Positions 61,775 through 64,000 of a DNA stretch of 64,000 bases are shown here, piece by piece. Made by a program: the position numbers and the translations under genes. Numbering within the stretch: the first letter of the stretch is position 1; the number at the start of each line of letters is the position of its first letter. Origin of the DNA: Peptoniphilaceae bacterium (lineage in GTDB: Bacteria; Bacillota; Clostridia; Tissierellales; Peptoniphilaceae); assembly GCA_022779285.1 (NCBI GenBank), contig JALFST010000026.1:1-64000 (forward strand), in the 5' to 3' direction. The notes beneath the pieces were generated by a model, which did no database searches, had not been told where the DNA came from, and saw only the letters and a program-made list of their open reading frames with translations.

Positions 61775-62728
61775 ATGAAGAAAAGCAGTCACCTTGGACG
61801 GGTTTTGATCCTGGTCAATCTTACATCGCACAGTTATGATGCCAATCAAAATTTAAAAGTCACAACAGATTTTTTTAAAGAAAATCCTGAGATGGCTTCG
61901 TCCGTCGAAGTGTATGAAACATCTCAAGCGGGAGATGCGGAAATACGGGCGAGGGAGTGTAAGGAGATCGATACCTTGCTGGTTCTGGCAGGAGACGGAA
62001 CCGTTCATGAGGCGGTCAATGGACTCATGCAGCGAGAAAAACGGGATCGTCCGAGCCTGGCGGTGATTCCTACAGGTACCGGCAACGATTTTGCGCGAAC
62101 CATCGGCATGTACAGCCATGACGTTGGAAAAGTGCTGACTCGTTTGAAGCACGGGCATATTGAATGGATGGACATCGGCAAGGTCAATGACACCTATTTT
62201 ATGGAGACACTCTCCTTTGGCCTGGATGCGGCGATTGCGATCGATACCATTGAAAAGCGGAGAGAGGGAACTCATGCGAAGGGCACGAAGCTTTTTGTGC
62301 AATCCTCGATTCGTGTCCTCAGCAAGAAAACAAATGGCTGGAATTGCCGGCTTTCCCTGGACGGAGGCAGGGAAGAGAGGCTTCCCGTGATGATTCTTGC
62401 ATTTCAAATCGGCCGCACCTATGGAGCCGGAATCCCGATTGCGCCGGATGCGGATCCGAGAGACGGGCTATTTGATATTTGTATGAATCGAGGAATGATG
62501 AGCGCCGCATATGCGCTTTTCCTCTTTGCGCTTGCCAAATTCGGAAGGCACAAACATTCGAAAAAGATTCGGATGGCTCGTGCAGGAAAAGCCAGGGTGT
62601 GCTTTGACACGGAGGTTCCCGTACAAACGGATGGCGAGGAAATGTCGGGCAGAGAATTTATGATTTCCATGCTTCCCGGAGAACTGTCCGTTTGGACTGC
62701 CAATGATTTTGGAGGAGGATCCATATGA
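61775..62728 (+). CDS. Diacylglycerol kinase-family lipid kinase (YegS/DgkB-like)
   Basis: A soluble lipid kinase of 317 residues. The ATP-binding patterns LAGDGTVHEAVNGL and PTGTGNDFAR (about 70-110) are diagnostic; FGLDAAI follows. Likely role: phosphorylating diacylglycerol or a related lipid at the membrane face. The start at 61775 lies six bases after AGGAG; the ATG at 61769 touches it. Its stop overlaps the next gene as ATGA. Confidence 0.9.
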   Translation: MKKSSHLGRVLILVNLTSHSYDANQNLKVTTDFFKENPEMASSVEVYETSQAGDAEIRARECKEIDTLLVLAGDGTVHEAVNGLMQREKRDRPSLAVIPTGTGNDFARTIGMYSHDVGKVLTRLKHGHIEWMDIGKVNDTYFMETLSFGLDAAIAIDTIEKRREGTHAKGTKLFVQSSIRVLSKKTNGWNCRLSLDGGREERLPVMILAFQIGRTYGAGIPIAPDADPRDGLFDICMNRGMMSAAYALFLFALAKFGRHKHSKKIRMARAGKARVCFDTEVPVQTDGEEMSGREFMISMLPGELSVWTANDFGGGSI

Positions 62729-63276
62729 AACGAGAAATTTTAACCGATCGACTGCTGCTACGCCCATTTCGGGCTGATGATGCCGAGAAAATATTTCATG
62801 GTTGGGTAACGGATCCCGAGGTGACGCGATATTTAACCTGGGAACCGCACAAAAATTTGGAGGAGACCAAGCGGATTTTGGAAGCATGGCTGGCGGAATA
62901 CGAAAAAAAAGACTGCTACCGCTTCGGCATCGAGCGCAGGGAGGACGGACGATTAATGGGTTCCATCGATGTTGTGAATTACAAGGATGGGATTCCTGAA
63001 ATCGGATACTGCTCGGGGCGCGAATTCTGGGGAAAAGGATATATGACCGAGGCCTGTCGGGCTTTTGTGGAGTTGCTTTTTTCGGAGGGATATCCGCAGA
63101 TTCGAATTCGGGCCATTCAGCAAAATATCGGGAGCAATCGAGTAATACAAAAGGCAGGCTTTCACTTTGTGAAAACGCAGGAGGAAGTGCAATCGCAAAG
63201 CAAGCCGAAAAAAGTAGAGCTGAATTGCTATACTCTGACCAAGGAAGAATATGTAAAGGAAAAACGGAATTTCTGA
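62725..63276 (+). CDS. GNAT-family N-acetyltransferase (RimJ/RimL-like)
   Basis: A 183-residue acetyltransferase. The RimJ/L-type start ILTDRLLLRPFRADDAE, the acetyl-CoA loop region EFWGKGYMTEA near 97 and the NxxSNRVIQKAGF motif near 132 are present. The acceptor (protein N-terminus, amino acid or drug) cannot be predicted. Coupled to the lipid kinase by ATGA overlap. Confidence 0.9.
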   Translation: MKREILTDRLLLRPFRADDAEKIFHGWVTDPEVTRYLTWEPHKNLEETKRILEAWLAEYEKKDCYRFGIERREDGRLMGSIDVVNYKDGIPEIGYCSGREFWGKGYMTEACRAFVELLFSEGYPQIRIRAIQQNIGSNRVIQKAGFHFVKTQEEVQSQSKPKKVELNCYTLTKEEYVKEKRNF

Positions 63277-63315
63277 AGATGAACAGCTCGAGGATGGGAG
63301 CGGCGAGGAGGTTTT

Positions 63316-63957
63316 GTGCAGGCGTCTTTGTGGGCGTTCTTGGAGGCTGTCTTTTTATATTTTTTTCTGCAAGGGCATACGCAATATGCCCGGCAGAAGG
63401 GATTTTTGTTCTGGATGCAGGTCATGATCATGGCAGGCTTCGGATATTGCGTGAGCAGGCTTTCTTTTGCTCCGGAATGGGCATGGAGATGGGGATCGCT
63501 TATCGTCCTTTTGGGGACCATGGCGATATCGGATGGGGAAGAGCTTCGAATTCCTAATTTTCTGGTGCTTCTCCTGCTTTGGGCAAGACTTTTCAGCGTC
63601 ATTTTTGTGAATCCCTCCGGAAGAATGGAATGGCTGTTATGCGCGGCAAGAGATGCTTTCTCAGGAGTCTTGGGATTTCTTTTTCTCTCCGTATTTCATT
63701 GGTTTACACGCGGAGCAATTTCTGCCGGAGATATCAAGGCGATGAGCGCGATGATTTTTGTTTGTGGAGCTTCCTTCGCGATTGCTATCTTTTTTATCGC
63801 TTTGCTTTCCGCTTTTTTTTATGGAGGAGTCCAAATTCTTGTCAGAGGAAGAGAGAAAACACAGAGCATCCCCTTTGCTCCTTTTTTATGGTGGGGGAGC
63901 ATTTGGGTCTGCTGGTGGTGTTTTTTGCAAGTGGGAGCGGAAGCGTTTCTTTTATAA
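63316..63957 (+). CDS. Prepilin-peptidase-like membrane protein (A24 family)
   Basis: A 213-residue membrane protein with about six helices and both aspartate sites of A24 peptidases: an Asp in ISDGEELRIPN near residue 73 and AGDIK near 137. The GTG start follows GAGGAGG. It lacks the N-terminal methyltransferase domain of PilD. No pilin genes are in the window, so the target (pilin-like or other signal) may be elsewhere or further downstream. Confidence 0.75.
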   Translation: MQASLWAFLEAVFLYFFLQGHTQYARQKGFLFWMQVMIMAGFGYCVSRLSFAPEWAWRWGSLIVLLGTMAISDGEELRIPNFLVLLLLWARLFSVIFVNPSGRMEWLLCAARDAFSGVLGFLFLSVFHWFTRGAISAGDIKAMSAMIFVCGASFAIAIFFIALLSAFFYGGVQILVRGREKTQSIPFAPFLWWGSIWVCWWCFLQVGAEAFLL

Positions 63958-64000
63958 AAATAGTGTAGACTGGTCTTGCGAGGCTGCAGGAGATGATAGA

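Noticed and set aside
1..64000. CRISPR arrays, prophage or complete insertion sequences
   Set aside because: No regularly spaced repeats, no cas genes, no phage structural genes and no transposase with terminal repeats were seen.

Overview
The window is chromosomal DNA of a low-to-mid GC Gram-positive anaerobe, most likely of the Clostridia (Bacillota). This rests on AGGAGG-type ribosome binding sites, frequent TTG and GTG starts, rubrerythrin, a PreP-like M16C peptidase, AgrA/LytTR signalling, mannose-family PTS, two TPP riboswitches and a tRNA gene without encoded CCA. No rRNA, phage, intact insertion sequence or CRISPR array was seen. The species cannot be named from the sequence.

Layout. 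0.1-7.8 kb: a membrane-anchored protein of unknown function, a Ca2+-type P-ATPase, and proline synthesis (proB-proA, then proC). 7.9-15.7 kb (+): walJ-like, rlmH, ttcA-like and uppP in a tight run, a CNNM/HlyC transporter, rubrerythrin, an acidic membrane protein and an MscS channel. 15.8-19.9 kb (-): an apparent five-gene operon cysK-cysE-DUF368-NYN/LOTUS nuclease-degenerate PfkB kinase. 20-24 kb (+): TPP riboswitch with thiT, then a 957-residue M16C peptidase. 24-25.4 kb: gene-poor, with tRNA-Pro(GGG), inverted repeats and short dispersed repeats. 25.4-31.6 kb: LytTR regulator, soluble sensor kinase, two ABC exporter halves and a thioredoxin-fold lipoprotein.

31.6-40.9 kb is a catabolic island: a DeoR regulator divergent from IolJ-like aldolase, IolC-like kinase, a TRAP transporter (P, Q, M), an UxuB-like SDR, a zinc alcohol dehydrogenase and an IolA-like dehydrogenase. 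It resembles the lower inositol pathway without the upper inositol enzymes, joined to hexonate C5-oxidoreductases and an acid importer. I infer a route for 2-deoxyhexonates; this is the best candidate for an undescribed system. 41-47.2 kb is a second island: RpiR regulator with a CcpA-type cre site, a complete mannose-family PTS, NanE-like epimerase, a YcxB-like membrane protein and a cytosolic ceramidase-family hydrolase, probably for an N-acylated amino sugar.

47.3-64 kb: mgtE; a GntR-regulated ABC pair; ilvE behind a probable attenuator; a TPP-riboswitch thiamine salvage operon (thiW, thiM, thiE, thiD, cytX); a DUF1275 protein; envelope glycan genes (GT4, Wzy-like, PAP2, lipid kinase); an acetyltransferase; and a prepilin-peptidase-like protein.
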